This document shows positions 1 through 13,412 of a stretch of DNA of 64,000 nt, piece after piece. Each line of letters begins with the position of its first letter. Position 1 is the stretch's first letter. A program made the position numbers and the translations under genes. The DNA is from Lanius collurio (taxonomy: Eukaryota; Chordata; Aves; Passeriformes; Laniidae): NCBI GenBank assembly GCA_020086605.1, contig JACBWW010000008.1, positions 8,165,260 to 8,229,259 of the forward strand, in the 5' to 3' direction. The notes beneath the pieces were generated by a model. It did no database searches. It had not been told where the DNA came from and saw only the letters and a list, made by a program, of their open reading frames with translations.

Positions 1-951
1 TCTTAAAATAAAGTTTGTTTTGATTTTAACCATTAATTTCCCATTTCATGATGATTTGTTGAAGAATACAATCTCTCAGTACAAACATATTAGTAGTATT
101 GTTTTCCCATGTCTAAAAAGATCACGTATTTTATCAAAGAAAGAGTGGATTCATTTAGCATAGTCCAGTTTTGATCAATCACTGTTCTGATTTATCCTGG
201 TTGCATTTTTTTCTCTGTGTTTTTGTCTATTATTTATGTTAAAGCTCAGCTGCAACACATATATATGTGCTTATACACATGTAAACTGTTTATGTCCATA
301 GATACAGCATGAAACAATATAGTGACATGAAGTATTTTTTCTTATGACCTATGATTGCATTAAATAGAATCTTTTATTTTCATCCTCCTAGCGACATTTT
401 GCCATCTAGTTGTTTTTCTTATACAAGATGTTACAATCTAAGGCTCTTGGTCAGTAGGGAACTCATGACATGGCTTTAAAGAATGTTCTTACTTGTTATC
501 ATGTAACTTCCAGGTGAATATAATATGTTGCTTAAATTCGTATCTGAGGGTTTCTACTGAATTCAGTGACATTAAAATGTGTTTCATGGTAAATGTCTTT
601 CCAAATGCATCATAGAATTATGCTGATATACGATACACAACAACTGGAATTGTGTGAACAATCTCTAGAATTTTATCAGTGCTTGTCTAGTGCATGTATA
701 GATTAGTTTAACCTCTTCATTAAGAGTATACACTGTATTAAGAAGACATTTCAATGCTGTATTTCATTAGTGACTAGGGAAAAAAAAGGGCCACTCTTGT
801 CCCTATGTAACTAATAATGCTGTCCAGAAAATGAAATATTTACTCATAAAAAGGAAAATATTAAATTATATATTTGAGTTGTACCTGGATTTTAATTTTG
901 CAGATAAGGAAAGAACTCTAAGTCTCAGTAAATTCCATTGCTATGCTTAAG

Positions 952-1085
952 TGTGGTTGGTTAACCTTGGCTGGCTTATGGGTGCCCACCCAATTACTCT
1001 GTCACTCCACCTTCTCAGGGGCAAAAAATCATTTCGGTCAGGCCTTCAAAGAAAGTATAAGAGATGTTCACTCAATTTGAAGTGC
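952..1085 (-). mobile_element. Antisense 3' fragment of an avian ERV LTR
   Basis: On the minus strand this matches, in order, the 3' part of a common bird LTR: a GGAGTGACAGAGT block, a GGGTGGGCACCC block and a closing CAGCCAAGGTTAACC block. The element at 15645-16585 shows the same order on the + strand (GGGAGTGACAGAGG, CACCCAGCCAGGGTCAA). The + strand text begins TGTGGTTGG at 952, consistent with the inverted LTR terminus. Homology fades after about 1085. This is a truncated, old fragment with no coding potential. Confidence 0.55.
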
Positions 1086-1174
1086 TGCTGCAATATCTTG
1101 TGCTGATGTGGACAGGATTCGAGTCAGAATTTGTGCCTGCTGTGTCATAGGAGGTTTAAGTTAGTCATCTGAGT

Positions 1175-1387
1175 TTGTTAACAGGAAATAGGAAACCAGA
1201 GATTGGTTGGGCACTGAAACAGGCTCCCCAGAGTAGCGGTCATGGCCACAAGCCTGACAGAGTTCAAGGCGTGTTTGGACAACGCGCTCGGGTACATGAT
1301 GGGATTGTTGGGATGTCCTATGCAGGGCCAGAACTTGAATTCAATGGTCTTCATGGGACCCTTCCCAGATATTCTGTGATTCTGTGG
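1175..1387 (+). mobile_element. CR1 LINE, 3'-terminal fragment
   Basis: The fragment runs from a GGTTGGGCACTGAAACAGG block, through GCCTGACAGAGTTCAAGG and GTTTGGACAACGC, to the tail ATTCTGTGATTCTGTG. This is the usual 3' UTR order of a bird CR1. The same blocks occur at 19042-19324 and, reverse-complemented, at 52371-52560, so the three copies belong to one subfamily. It is 5'-truncated, as most CR1 copies are. The 92-aa + frame and 94-aa - frame here are repeat sequence, not genes. Confidence 0.85.
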
Positions 1388-1547
1388 TACTATAAAATTG
1401 GAATTTATAGACACTTTGTAGCAATGAAAATCTCTTGTGTTGTGTTGAAGTGATAAGCGCATCTACTCCTTTTAATTTACTTTCTCTTCATTTTCAAAGA
1501 ATTGAGGAATCAGGATTGTTTGGGTGAAAATGAATCTTTAAATATGA

Positions 1548-2305
1548 AATAGTCCAATCCCCTCTGCCATAGGAAGAGATACCATCAACTACATCAGCTT
1601 TCTCAGACCTCCATCCAACTTGGCCTTGAACATTTCAAGGGATAGGGCATCCACAATTTCTCTGGGCAGTCTGTTGCAGTATCTCACCACCCTTATGGTG
1701 GCTTCCACTTGATGTCACTGTCTTTGGATGTGGCCTTCTAGCCAATTTCTAATTCTTCTAATAGTACATCTGTGAAACACGTATCTTGCCAATTTTGTGG
1801 GAAGAATGTTGTGAGGGGCCATGCCAAAGGTCTTATAGAGTCTGCATAGATCATGAGTTGCTCTTCCTTTGTCCACTGACAGAGTTATTGTAAGTAAACT
1901 AGTCTGGCAGCATTTGTGCTTGATATAACCATGTTGTCTGTCTTCATTTATCTCCCTGCCTTCATTTGTCTTGATACATCTTCCAGGAAGACCTTTACCA
2001 TAATTTCACTGGCATGGAGGTGAGACTGATTGGCCAGTAGTGCCCAGGTGTCGTCCTTTTTTACCATTTTGAAAAATGGGCATGATGTTTCTCTTTTTTC
2101 TGTCACTGAACTTCACTTTACTGCTGCAACTTTTCAGATATGATCCTGAGTAGCTTGGCATCTCCATCTTCCATTTTCTTCCTCAGGATCTGGGGTTGTG
2201 TCTGGATGGGTCCCATGGGTTGCTCAGTACTTCTAATGTGCACTTTTTCTCATAATTTTCTTCATTCTAGCTTCTAGCATTCAGGCCTCTTGCAATCCCT
2301 GGAAA
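1548..2305 (-). mobile_element. CR1 LINE, minus strand, internally deleted (3' UTR joined to RT region)
   Basis: From 1548 to about 1735 the + strand is the reverse complement of a CR1 3' region (CATCCAACTTGGCCTTGAAC, GGGCATCCACAATTTCTCTG). From about 1740 to 2305 it corresponds to the N-terminal half of the CR1 reverse transcriptase read on the minus strand, with a decayed version of the 'kDDpgNYRPVSLTS' block near 2010-2070. The expected catalytic core and C-terminal part are missing between these pieces. Stops and frameshifts are frequent, so there is no coding potential. Confidence 0.7.
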
Positions 2306-3149
2306 TTAAAAAAAAAAATCACCTTTTATAACCAACCTTCATTTTCCTTCTAAAACAATGGACTATTTTTTTTTTTTTTTAAGGAAAAATTTAAAATTTT
2401 CCTTAAGAATTTCTATATTTTTTCAAAGAACTCAGAGTGAAATGTTCAATCACAGCTTCTTTATCTATTCTTCATTCTGTTGCATTTTTTTAATTTCAGG
2501 AGGCAATATTAAGACTCAACTTGTGTATATCAAGAACTTCTTTTTTTTTGTGGTTTACAATTCATTTCTGTCTAAACTGTCATTTAAAATGCAGTATCTG
2601 CGTTGCTATTTTTATATGTATTTTATTTTTTCAGTGTCCACTGAACTGCAACTTTCCATTTAAAAAGCTTAGGAGCTATTCAACATTTTGCAATCAGAAA
2701 AAACAGCTGAGAACAAAAAAAGATAAGAGAAGTCCATTAGAAATTTTTGCAGGACATCATTCTTGCATTTTTAAGAAAAAGTTTTTTGTTTCAGGCAAAA
2801 GCTGGAGCCACTTACAGTGTGAAAGTCAACTGTTATATCTTTATCTTTTTCTCCCTCTCTTCTCTTGTTGTAAAGGCTGGAGGGCTTTTTTTAACTTCTC
2901 TTACTTCCTGGTAGCTACATGAGACTAATCTTAATAGATATTCTTGGGATCTAGTCAGATTAGTGTTTGCAAAGTGTATTTTTCTAATTTACAGAACATT
3001 TGATGGTACTTACTTTAGGAGATGGAATTGCAAAAAACCCAACAGTATTTCATACAATTTAAAATGTATTCTCACATTTAATAGCTATTTCTTTCATATG
3101 AAAAATAGTCAGACAATCATTTGTGTCAGTTGACCAAATATTGCGTGTT

Positions 3150-3784
3150 ATCCATGAGCCATCGGTGTGCCCTTGTGGCAGAATGGGGTGCATTAGGAAG
3201 AGCATTGGCAGCAGATGGCAATGGACAGGCAGTGATCCTGTCCCTCTACTCAGCCCTGGTGAAGCCTCACCTGGAATGCTGTGTCCAGTTCTGGCCTCCT
3301 CGGTGCAGGAGAGACATGGAACCCCTGGATTGGATCCAGTGGAGGGCTACAAAAATGATTAAGGCACTGGAGCATCTCTCCTGTGAGGAAAGGCTGAGGA
3401 ACCTGGGCCTGTTCAGTCTCAAGGAGGCAACTGAGAGGGGACCTCATCAATGTCTGTGAGTACCTGAAGGGAGGGTGATAAGAGGATGGAGCCAGGCTCT
3501 GCTCAGTGGTGCAAAGCAGTAGGACAAGAGACATGGGGCAGAAACTGATGTACAGGAGATTGCACCTGAACATGAGGAAGAACTTCTTTGCTGTGCAGAT
3601 GTCAGTGCAGTGACACAGATTGCCCAGAGAGATTGTGGAGTCTCCATCATTGGGAATATTGAAGAATTGTCTGGATGCAATCCTGTGCAATGTGCTCTGG
3701 GATGATACCACTTGGGCAGGGAAGTTGGACCAGATGACCTAATGGCAGTCTCTTCCAGCTGTACCCCTTCTGGGATTTTGTGAT
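3150..3784 (+). mobile_element. CR1 LINE, 3' fragment of about 635 bp
   Basis: This is typical CR1 sequence downstream of the RT core: ATGAGCCATCGGTGTGCCC, CAGCCCTGGTGAAGCCTCAC, a GAATGCTGTGTCCAGTTCTGG block, GAGGAAAGGCTGAGGAACC and GGTTGGACC-like 3' UTR blocks, ending GGGATTTTGTGAT. It shares order and subfamily features with 42870-43474 (both have TCTGGATGCAATCCT near the 3' end). The 112-aa plus frame is the decayed C-terminal RT remnant ([17 protein letters not shown]), and the 153-aa minus frame is its antisense shadow. Confidence 0.88.
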
Positions 3785-6132
3785 TAGCTTCACTTGTTAC
3801 TTTTTTGCAGTTTGGTCTTCAAATTCAGAAATGACAAGTTTTTAATCCTTGTATATCATATGAAGTATAGCAGCCTTGTCAAACAGTAGTCTTAATTTTA
3901 TACTAAAACAGTGTCTCTTTGTGTCTCTTCTGATTCCTTCTTTGTAAGAAGACAGTTAAAGCTTACTGTCTAAAAAAGTTTAATATTGAAGATTGAGTGA
4001 AGTGAATCCTGTGTGTACTCTCAAGAGTTTTTGTAATAAATAAGGGTTTAATTATTTTGGGCAGCAGATTCTGAAAGCTATTTTGTACAATTTTCTTTCT
4101 AAGGTATGTCAGAGTGTTTTTGAGAAGTAAAGAATCTGGGAAGCACTTCATGCTATATTACTTGATATGTTTAATTCAGTAATTCTCATTCCTTGATTTT
4201 AAAATCTTCTAAAATTCTTTAAAAATAAAAAGATTTTCCGTTCTTCTCCAAAATTCTAAATCAGAGGTAAAGCTATTATTCTTGTAAGTGCCATGAAATA
4301 TTTTGGCAAACTGATCTAATTTCTTTTCTCCAAAAACAAATTTGGAAATATACCTCTTGTCCTTTGCTTTTATGTATTTGTTTGTATGTGTGTGTGTAAA
4401 TTTTCATGTCTTGAAAAAAAATTTAGTTTAGTGTTAACAAAAATGTGGAGAGCATAAACCAGTCTCTGATTAGTAGAAGTGTAACTTAAACCGAGCTTCT
4501 GGTGCTTCTGTCTTGCTGCAAGTTCATTTCTATGACATATATACAGAGAAATTCCTATATTAGAAATTTAAATATTTCTTAACCTCCATCTACTAGTTCT
4601 TAATAAGAAATTTTTGAAAATATTAACCAAAATATCCCAGATGCCAACTTCATGTAAACATGTACATGGTACAAGTAAAATTTCTAGTTTCCTGAGTTTG
4701 GAGTTTCACAGTTGTAGTAGCATTTTGGTTACTGCTGAGTCTTTTAGTGTAAAACTGATTCATCATGCAGCCCCTATTATCCCTTCTTTATACCTACGTA
4801 ATTCCTCATTTGTACAGTCTAAAAAAACCCAACCCAAACCAAACCAGCATTCAGGAATACTATGTATTCGTAACATCCCTTTACACGAAATACAAAGATT
4901 TTAACCTGATGTTTTGGTGGACAGCTTGTTTGTATTTTTTTAGCTTCAAAGCCTTTCCTGTTCTGCCAGGAAATATATGAGGAAGTAGGCTTATGAAACA
5001 GATTTTTAATTTATACATTTTCTCATTTTACAATGAGAATGTTTTCCACCTTCTACCTATTGCATGTATTTTTATGTCTTTGTTTTATCTTTCCAGCTCT
5101 AGAAAATTTTTGCCATGTAAATTTCAGCTAGTGCAAAATTAAGTGTAACATTTAAGTACTCAGGCTAGTATTTTATGAAGTGCTGTAGAGGTTGTTCTGA
5201 AGTATTTGAAACAGGAAACTAAGATCAAGATCTTGAGGTGTAACTAGTCCTAGAGTTCACTAACAGTATGTAAAATTCCTTTTTTCTGATTCAGCAACAT
5301 ATGTTTCCAGTGTTGAAAAGTTGGTATTTATGGCAGTCTTCACACAAGCCCACTAATTTTCCACAGAGTAAAGAAAAATTCTCAGAATGAAAATGTTCTT
5401 TGTGAATGGTTTGAATGAAGCTATCATTCATGAGGGCTCTTTGACATTGCAGCAGCAGTTGCTAACCCTTGGATCAAAACATGGTGTAAATATGAAGTAT
5501 GGTTTAAAATGTAAAGTACTTCTTTTACGGCCTTCTTTTTATGTAAATCAGTGGAAAAATGACTAAAAAATATGAATATTCTGATCAAAGTCCTGAGGAG
5601 TATTGGGAATATTGCAAATTTTACATACCATAAAGTTGCTGGACAGTCTAATGCTGGGAGTGACTACTTCCATGAAGAGAGAGAAACATTTTGTAACTGA
5701 TAAAACTGGGTCAATGTTTTAAGGTCTCAGCCTCATTGTAAATATACTTTAGTTTAGCTAAAATCAGTGACTCATGTAGTTCTCTCAGTTTCCATTAGAT
5801 CAAACAAGGAGAGGAACAACAGACTTTAAATGACAACTGTAGTATTCTTTGCACAGTTCTCATATTTCTACTCACATGTTTGCCAGCTATAAGTAATTTT
5901 CTTCCAGAACTGATGTCTCATATATTTGAGGAAAGATCATGGCATTACACAAAAAGGGATCTGTATATAGAGTTAAGGAGGGAGCAGTTGTTCTGTCTCC
6001 ATGCATTCATCACCATTCAATTCCAACATGTGACAGGGATTTTAAAATGACTACAAGTCTAGTACCTAGTGCTGCCCAGATGCTTGAGTTCCTAAGTGAG
6101 TTTGGACCAGGCTCATGCACTCCAAAGCATCA

Positions 6133-6178
6133 AAGTTTCATAGTATTTCTATGCCTATGAAGTTTCATAGTATTTCTA
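6133..6178 (+). repeat. 19-bp direct repeat, two copies 27 bp apart
   Basis: AAGTTTCATAGTATTTCTA occurs at 6133-6151 and again at 6160-6178, separated by 8 bp. This is probably a small local duplication. Confidence 0.85.
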
Positions 6179-8623
6179 AACTAGTATTGTCATCATTTTT
6201 CTTTGGACTGAAGAGCTTTACAGTTAGTTCTGCTTTCTCCTTATGGCACCACACATCCCTACTGAAGTTACTTATATTTTATTACTGACTACACAACTCC
6301 AGTAGTGTCACTGGTGCGGTGGGTAGTGCCTTTTGTGGTATATAAGAAAAGCCCATGCTTCTGGAGAGCAGTTACTGCTTTTTGGGAAAGGCCAGGTAAA
6401 GCTTGGGTAATATAAAATGAGCTGTGAAGTCATGTACTTCTCTCCTGAGCAGCTGCATGTTTCTGCTGTCCTTTCAAAATGACACACACACGAGAAAATC
6501 ACTATAGTTCTAGCATAATGGTCACTAGTAACAGTGTATTATTTGTGCCCAGACACTGGCTGCTGTGAATAATGGAACTTCTCACACAGAAGTCTCTATT
6601 ATAAGTAATTAAGGATTAACCGGGTTCTTAAATTTTCATTCTGAATTGCGACCTGGAGGAACCATAAGGAAAAGCTGTTGCATCATTGTAGTTTTGGTAT
6701 TTCTTCTTTCTAGTGCAGTCTGAATTAGGTACAGTTTTCTTTCAGAGATGATTTTTCTTATCTTTTTTTTTAAAGATGATGAAGTTGGGAAGCTAACTTA
6801 TGGGCTTCTGACTTATGGAGGGCTTAAGAATATCTTTTTGGTCTGAAGGAAACAACTTCAAATATTTGCTGTTTCTAGGCTCTGGATATGCTGCTTGGTA
6901 GGTTTTTGACACATTTCAGAGGGTCATTCGGGTTAGATCTGCACATATATGAAGATAAAGTAACTGAGCATCCAGCTCAACAAAGTAAGAGAGGAATTGA
7001 CCGCCTATTTTTTTTAAATGAAGTATATAAACTGTCAACACAAATTTGACTGAGATACATTATTATATCCTGGAGACTGTGAACAGTTTTTTTCTCTCTG
7101 TATATTTTTATAAATTACACATCTTCCCCTCCTTTTTGTTTCCTCTAAGACACTAATTTTTCTGTTTATTTGTGTGTATGTGTGAGATTTCTCAGTTCAA
7201 GATAAGTGATGATTGCCACTAGTTGGCATATCTTTGTGCTGTTCCCAGTGTCCAGGGTTAGAACAGGTTCAGTGAAAGAGCCCTTTCTTTTAACAAAGAC
7301 TAAGGGGTATGTGGTAAGCATGTGTCCTGCTTAGAATCCAGAGGAGTAAACAGTGACCAGAGGGTTATCCATGACTCTTTTAATGACCTTCATAAAGGTA
7401 TGTCAGAAAGCTGTTTTGTTAGGCTGTATTGGTAAGTGTAGTGAGCTTTCCAACAGTGTTGAAAGTGGTTAGATGGTGAGTTGGCAGTACTCAGAGTCAT
7501 GGGATGAGCCTTAAGCCTCAGTGTAAGGTAGTGAGGCAGTTAGATAGGAGAACATGAGTGAGGGAGAGGCGATGGAGACTATCAGGTTGTCTGCCTGATG
7601 ACCTCAGCAAAGTCCATTAATGGATCCCCTGTCCGAGCCACAGGGTGTCTTGGCCAGCAGTCTCTCTACTGCTAGCACTGACAGTGCCTTGAAAATTTAT
7701 GTAACTCTATAGAAAGCAGAGTGTGACACTGCATTGGACGATGTACCAGAAGAGCACAAACATAATACTATTTCTGGGTCTCATCATGGGAGTGTATATT
7801 GTTTGAATTACGTTAAAAACCCCAAGATCCCTAAAACAGATGTTATGCTATTTAAGAAGTAATGGCTATGTAGAGTACATTTTTTGAAGGGGGAACATGA
7901 AGCTTGATTATTCTTTTGATGGAACTGACTGTGGGAAAACATATGAACGAAACGTGTTTTATCACTGTATTGATTACATTATGCTAGTTAGTTGAAAGTT
8001 GATGTGAGAACATAAATTACTTTTTCAGCTTGCTAGGAAAAAGTACATAAATTTTTCCTTGAGAAATCTTGTCTATCTGCATTAGCTTCCATTTTTTCTG
8101 GTTCTGGTGTTACATTTCCATGTGATAATGAAGGCAGAGTCATGTGAAACAAAAATTCTGACCAGAATAAAATACAGGATGCTGTAACCACCTCAGCACT
8201 TTACTGATGAAATACTCTTTGCATAAAATGAAAAGAATTGTGTTTGTTTTTGGACCTGAAGGTTCAATCTTCTTACATAAGTCGCCCTACTAGAGCTATA
8301 GTAAGGAAAACATGTAGCACTCTTAAAAATGAGAAATATTTGATTCATTATTAATTAAATTCCCTTTTTAAAATTACCATTATGTACTTAGACCAGGATG
8401 TTTTGTACCTTCTTTAAATGGGTGTATTTTTTTGAGCTGTGTTATTGGCAAGACCTCTATTGAAATTTTTGACTTTCTGTCTATGGGTATGACAGAGATT
8501 TGAAAAAAGAGGGGGCAGAGAGCTTGTGAACAGTTCTGGTTGCATGTAGGTTTGCATAAAAGTTGAGGAATTTGTAGGGAGAGGCTTGTTTATTCTTGCA
8601 AGCTCTACTTGTGATTTCTTAGC

Positions 8624-8626
<3 letters not shown>

Positions 8627-8653
<27 letters not shown>
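8627..8653 (+). repeat. Poly-T tract of 27 nt inside a short inverted repeat
   Basis: Twenty-seven consecutive T. Perfect 11-bp inverted arms lie on either side: CTTAGCTTCTT (8618-8628, overlapping the first Ts) and AAGAAGCTAAG (8682-8692). On the minus strand this is an A tail preceded by ATTAAA-like sequence, so it could be the end of an old retrocopy, but no parent gene was recognised. Confidence 0.8.
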
Positions 8654-8659
<6 letters not shown>

Positions 8660-10197
8660 ATAAGCAGCCTGACAAAGACATAAGAAGCTAAGGAAATAAA
8701 GCATCATTTGACTTTTACCACAGAAACTAATGACTTTTCTATCAGTAACTGCATCAGAAGTTACCAAGGCCCATTTAGTCATGCATGGTAATACTCATTT
8801 AATTAGAAAATAAAGGTAAGGATTGTTGTTAAAATAATAAAATGCCACTTTTAGCTAAGTGTGTAGTGTTTTACTGATGCTGATTGTATTTTCAAGAGTG
8901 CAGTTATTTTTAACAGTTATCTTTTAAAAATGACATATATAGTATATTGGAATTACGTAACATTTTTGCATATTGGAATTTAAGCATAAGACTTTGCAAG
9001 GATTTGCAGTGTGTTATTAAACTCTAGTTAATTCATAAATACTGTTTTACTTCTTGAATTTTGAACAGTCTGTGATATTCTTAACAGAACCCCAGCTAAA
9101 TAATACCAGCTGTGGACAGTGATTAATGCAGTGAGCAAGGAAAGCTCAGCATGCATGAAAGGAGAGCATTACAAGGACAAAGCAGACACAATGTTGATTG
9201 TAATGAAGCTGGATTCCCATGAGGGGTAGCATCATAATATTACTTTAATCTCTTGCTCTTTTTTTTAATTTAAATTTGGTATTGGCCATTGACTATTTCT
9301 TTTCTAGATTATGTTTATTTATTCTTGGGTGCATCAACTAACTTACTTAAAAAAGCAGTGTACTTTATAGAGATTGCAGATAAAGGTTTAAAAGTAATAT
9401 TAGGTTCCTGCTTTTAAAGTGACGTTCATATTTTCTTTTACTGACATGTAGTGTTGCATACACGGTATTGATTCTACTGGACTCAGTTGTTCTTCATCAA
9501 AATCACACATTTTTTTTATCAGATCTTCTAAGAGTTTTTAGTTGTGATAGGGTGCCTAATTTGTCCCATCCTGGCTTGACCCTGAATTTTTTTAAGTAAA
9601 ATACAAATCAGATAAATATTGTGGCCAGTAAAACTTGAGGGCTTGATCACAGAAGTGGTAAAAGCTCATTCCTGTTATCAGGCAGTAATCAAGTAATGTT
9701 ATAATGAATCAGCATGAATTATTATGTTTACAGCAGTTCTATTATTTTGTGTAAAACGATGATAGTCTATGTTTTGTGAACAGATATTGCAGCTGCAACT
9801 ACTCAGAGCAGAAATGTACAGTATCAAGAAGTCGCTGAGTTTTTCTATTTGAATAGTAATCATCTGTCTTTATTTTCGTGATATTTATTGTAAATTGCTG
9901 TCTCTTCTATCCATTGGTGGTAAATTTGAAAATAAAATAAAACCCACTAGTGATAGGCCTGGGTTTAACCAAGACATTCTACAATAAATAAACTGAAGAT
10001 ATTAAGTGCATTGAAAATGGTGCACCAAAACTAAGATAGTTAATGTGGTTTTACTTTAACTACAGTTATTTTAATTGGATCAGAATTGGAGAAACCTAAA
10101 AATATATTTGACATAGTAAGCATATTTCTTTTTATGAAGCTAAATCAAGCTTGACTTTCTACAATTTATCATAAATCAAATTTACTTGCTAAATAAG

Positions 10198-10277
10198 ATG
10201 GTCGGACTGGATGATTGATGGTTGGACTGGATGATCTGAAGAGAGTCTTCCGACCCTGATGATTCTGTGATTCTGTG
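10198..10277 (+). mobile_element. CR1 3' tail fragment with a 20-bp tandem duplication
   Basis: A very short CR1 end: GGTTGGACTGGATGATCT, TCTTCCGACCCTGATGATTC and the tail ATTCTGTGATTCTGTG. The first 20 bases (10198-10217) are a near-copy of the next 20 (10218-10237), differing at the C/T of GGTCGG versus GGTTGG and at the end. The duplication could be replication slippage or a feature of the source copy. Confidence 0.8.
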
Positions 10278-13200
10278 CTAAGATGTACTTATCAGGAATC
10301 CTAGCTGAACCTTCCCATTGCACACAGCTTACTGTGAGAGAAACTGTGCAGCTGCAAACAGTGGTAGGAGTTGTTTTTTGGCTAAAAGTGTGATGATACA
10401 TACATACAGTTTTATTCCCATAGTACTCCACACCAAATCTTACGTTTTTTTCATTTCAACTCCTCTTCTCTTACATCGGACTTCCCAAGGTAATTTTTGT
10501 TTAAGACCATTAAGCACAACTGTTTTTTTCATGAAGTCTACCATTAAAGAAAATTAATTTTGCCTGTGTGTTCTTTATTGCACCATGACAACCACTACTT
10601 TCATTATACTCTAGTGGGAATAATAATCCTTCTGACTGAAATGCAGTGTTTCAAACTTAGGTTATTTCAGTGCCTCAAGAAGGTATTCTGCAAAGACTGT
10701 TTCCCATTGTATTTTAGTTCATCTGTGGTTGCATGGGTGTCAGAAATGGCCACTGAAGTAAGTTCGTTTCTTTGTGGAAATAGATTACATTAGGTCACGT
10801 GGAATGATCCACTGATATTACATAGGTAACTATCAGCAACTCTGAGACATTTGTAATGGTCACTTCCTACTTATATGGTTGGATTTGAATTTAGAGAAAT
10901 GACACACTGCCATTTTCTGAGCATGCCAATAACAGTCTAGCTCAGCATGTCTCAGATTAGTTATTCTTTGCCTTTATTTTATAATGCAGTTATTTTTATA
11001 TTGGAGTGCCTGTAGATACATTGTAAACTGAAAATATTATTTCAAAATATTGTATATTTACTCTGTTTCATTTGCCAAGCTGCTTCCTAGGTGAGTTTTT
11101 TTTTTCCTCTATAAGATACTAATAATTTTCCAAAGAGCAAAAGTGTGCAAAGTGACCGTCAATTGGAAAACAAAATGAAATTGCCTTTTAACTGTTTAAT
11201 CTAGGCACTTATATGTCTTCGGTCAGAAAGTTTTTTATTTATTAGTAGGTAGTATTAGCAGTGGAGTTTTGTGTCCACGGATAATGGTGAATTTAAAACA
11301 CAGCTAAAGTTGAAGAGCATTTGATCCCTCTTTAATAGAAACTTTCCACTCCTTAAAATGGGGTTTCTAATACGCCTGGGCTGAGGAAATAAAATGGGAA
11401 ATGAAATAGGAAACGACATGGTGTATATTTTGAACTAGGTTTTGTCCTTCTTCTAATGGATATTGTTTTCTCAGCTCTAAATATATGGCCCATAAAAGTG
11501 ACCCAAGGGAGCCAAACCTTTTATGTGTTTTAATAAACTAAGTGCTATTATAAAAGAACCATTAATGGTTTTATTTTAATTCTAATTGGATATTAAGAAG
11601 TACTGACTCTAAATCATATGTAGCTTACTACAGGTTTGGGTTCACAAGTAGAGGAGCAGAATATAGTTTATGCTTACAACAGTAGTTGTAGGGTCTACAT
11701 TTTTGCTAATTACTGCATAGCATTTCATCACATTTTGAAACACACAGGCTTAACTTTAAAACATACAGCAGAATGCCATTCCCTTGTGAAGCAATGAGCT
11801 CTGCAGCTTTAAGTGCATGCAGATGAGGGGATAACACAACACAAGCTGGGCTCGCGTTAAAAATAAATAGTCACAAATCGATACTTCTTTTACTTACGCA
11901 GATTGTGCAGATGAATGCTTTTTCAATCACATGTTCCTATTGTGATACAACCAAGCAAGAACTGACAGAAAACAGTTATTGGACCATCCATGTTAAGCAA
12001 GGCTAGAGGTTTTATAATTTTCTGTTACTAATCATAGAGGGGGATCATTTCTGTTTCTTCATGTGACAGAAGATTTAAAACCCAGGGATTTTGCCTTCCC
12101 TGTGAGTTACTTCAAAAATTTTTTACGTTCAGAAAATATTTTTATTATTACCATTTCTCATCTTTTAAAAACTAAGAATTATTAAAACAAAGTAAAGAAA
12201 GACTGATGCACATAGGGTTTTCTGTGCTATTTTCCTGTTCTGTGAAAATTACATGAGTTTCTAAAAAAACATGCAATTCAAATGCAGGCCTTATTTTAAA
12301 TTAAGTGAATTGAAATGGGGATTATGCAAACTTTCAAGTTCTTTTTTTGAAAAAAAAAGTTCCTAATATATTAATTTCTACAGATCAAATTCAGGCACTG
12401 TAAATTGTGATCTGTTAAATTTCCTTGTTAGTCATGGAAGATGAACACCTAATTTAAGGAGTATGAAGCTCTTTGCATTTTGATAAGCTTTGAAATAGAT
12501 AAATAAATAAATATTTTCTACCAGTAACAGAACCCCTAGTATAACAAAATAATGCAGCTGACGAGTAAGTTTTTTTCAGGGTTGTTGCTTAGATTTTCTT
12601 GTTGCTGTCATTATGAAATATATGAACTAAACAAAGTTTATTAAACTTCTTTTGTCTTTTAAATTAATTTTTTTATCTATTGTAAGATGCACTTGAATTA
12701 GGACTTTCTGGACAGAAGCATAATCAGTATTAGTTTGAATAATTGAACTGAAAAGAGAAAGTCACGTTACAAAACTCAGGAAGATGCTAGGGGGAAAAGA
12801 AGTTAAATATCTCTGAAATTTTGATTTTATTGAGTTGAAATACCCAGACAATGCTGAAGACCCATATGTAATGCTGAATCCTTTTTTGGGAATTAGTGTG
12901 CAACTCAGATTAGTTTTCACTGTAATTATGGCTTTCGTGACAGATGATGAAAAGTTTACTGAAAAGTCAATTACATAAACTACTTGAATCTCTTGGAGCT
13001 TAATTATAGGGTCCACATTCTAATAAAATTATTTTTCAAGCTTCATTGAGAGGACCTCACCAAAGTCAGAAGACCTACAAGTAACTTATTAGTGAGTTAT
13101 TTCAAAGGTTTTTGTAATGTTACATTTACTAGCTTTGTGAAATTACAGAAATTGAAATGGGAGAGACAGAATGATGATGTTCTACAAACTTTTTTCTTTC

Positions 13201-13355
13201 AGAGATTGTGACAAGGGAATGATTCTGTTGAAAGAACAGCTAAAAATATGGAATACTTCAGATGCACATGCAAAAGCTTTTTTAGAGCTTATTTAAAGGC
13301 TGTACCATCTTGTTAGAAAGAGGATAATTTCAAATGGTGTTTCATTTGCTTTCCA

Positions 13356-13412
13356 TCATGATCATCATCATTATTACTATTGTTATTGTTATTGTTATTG
13401 TTATTGTTATAA
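13356..13412 (+). repeat. Compound microsatellite (ATC)n then (TTATTG)n
   Basis: Four ATC-like units (ATGATCATCATCA) pass through TTATTACTA into about five TTATTG units ending near 13410. This is simple sequence with no sign of function. Confidence 0.85.

Noticed and set aside
3250..3711. 153-aa minus-strand open frame
   Set aside because: Antisense shadow of the CR1 copy at 3150-3784.
7250..7780. GC-richer stretch that might be an old repeat or exon
   Set aside because: No open frame of note, no splice-bounded exon and no repeat family recognised.
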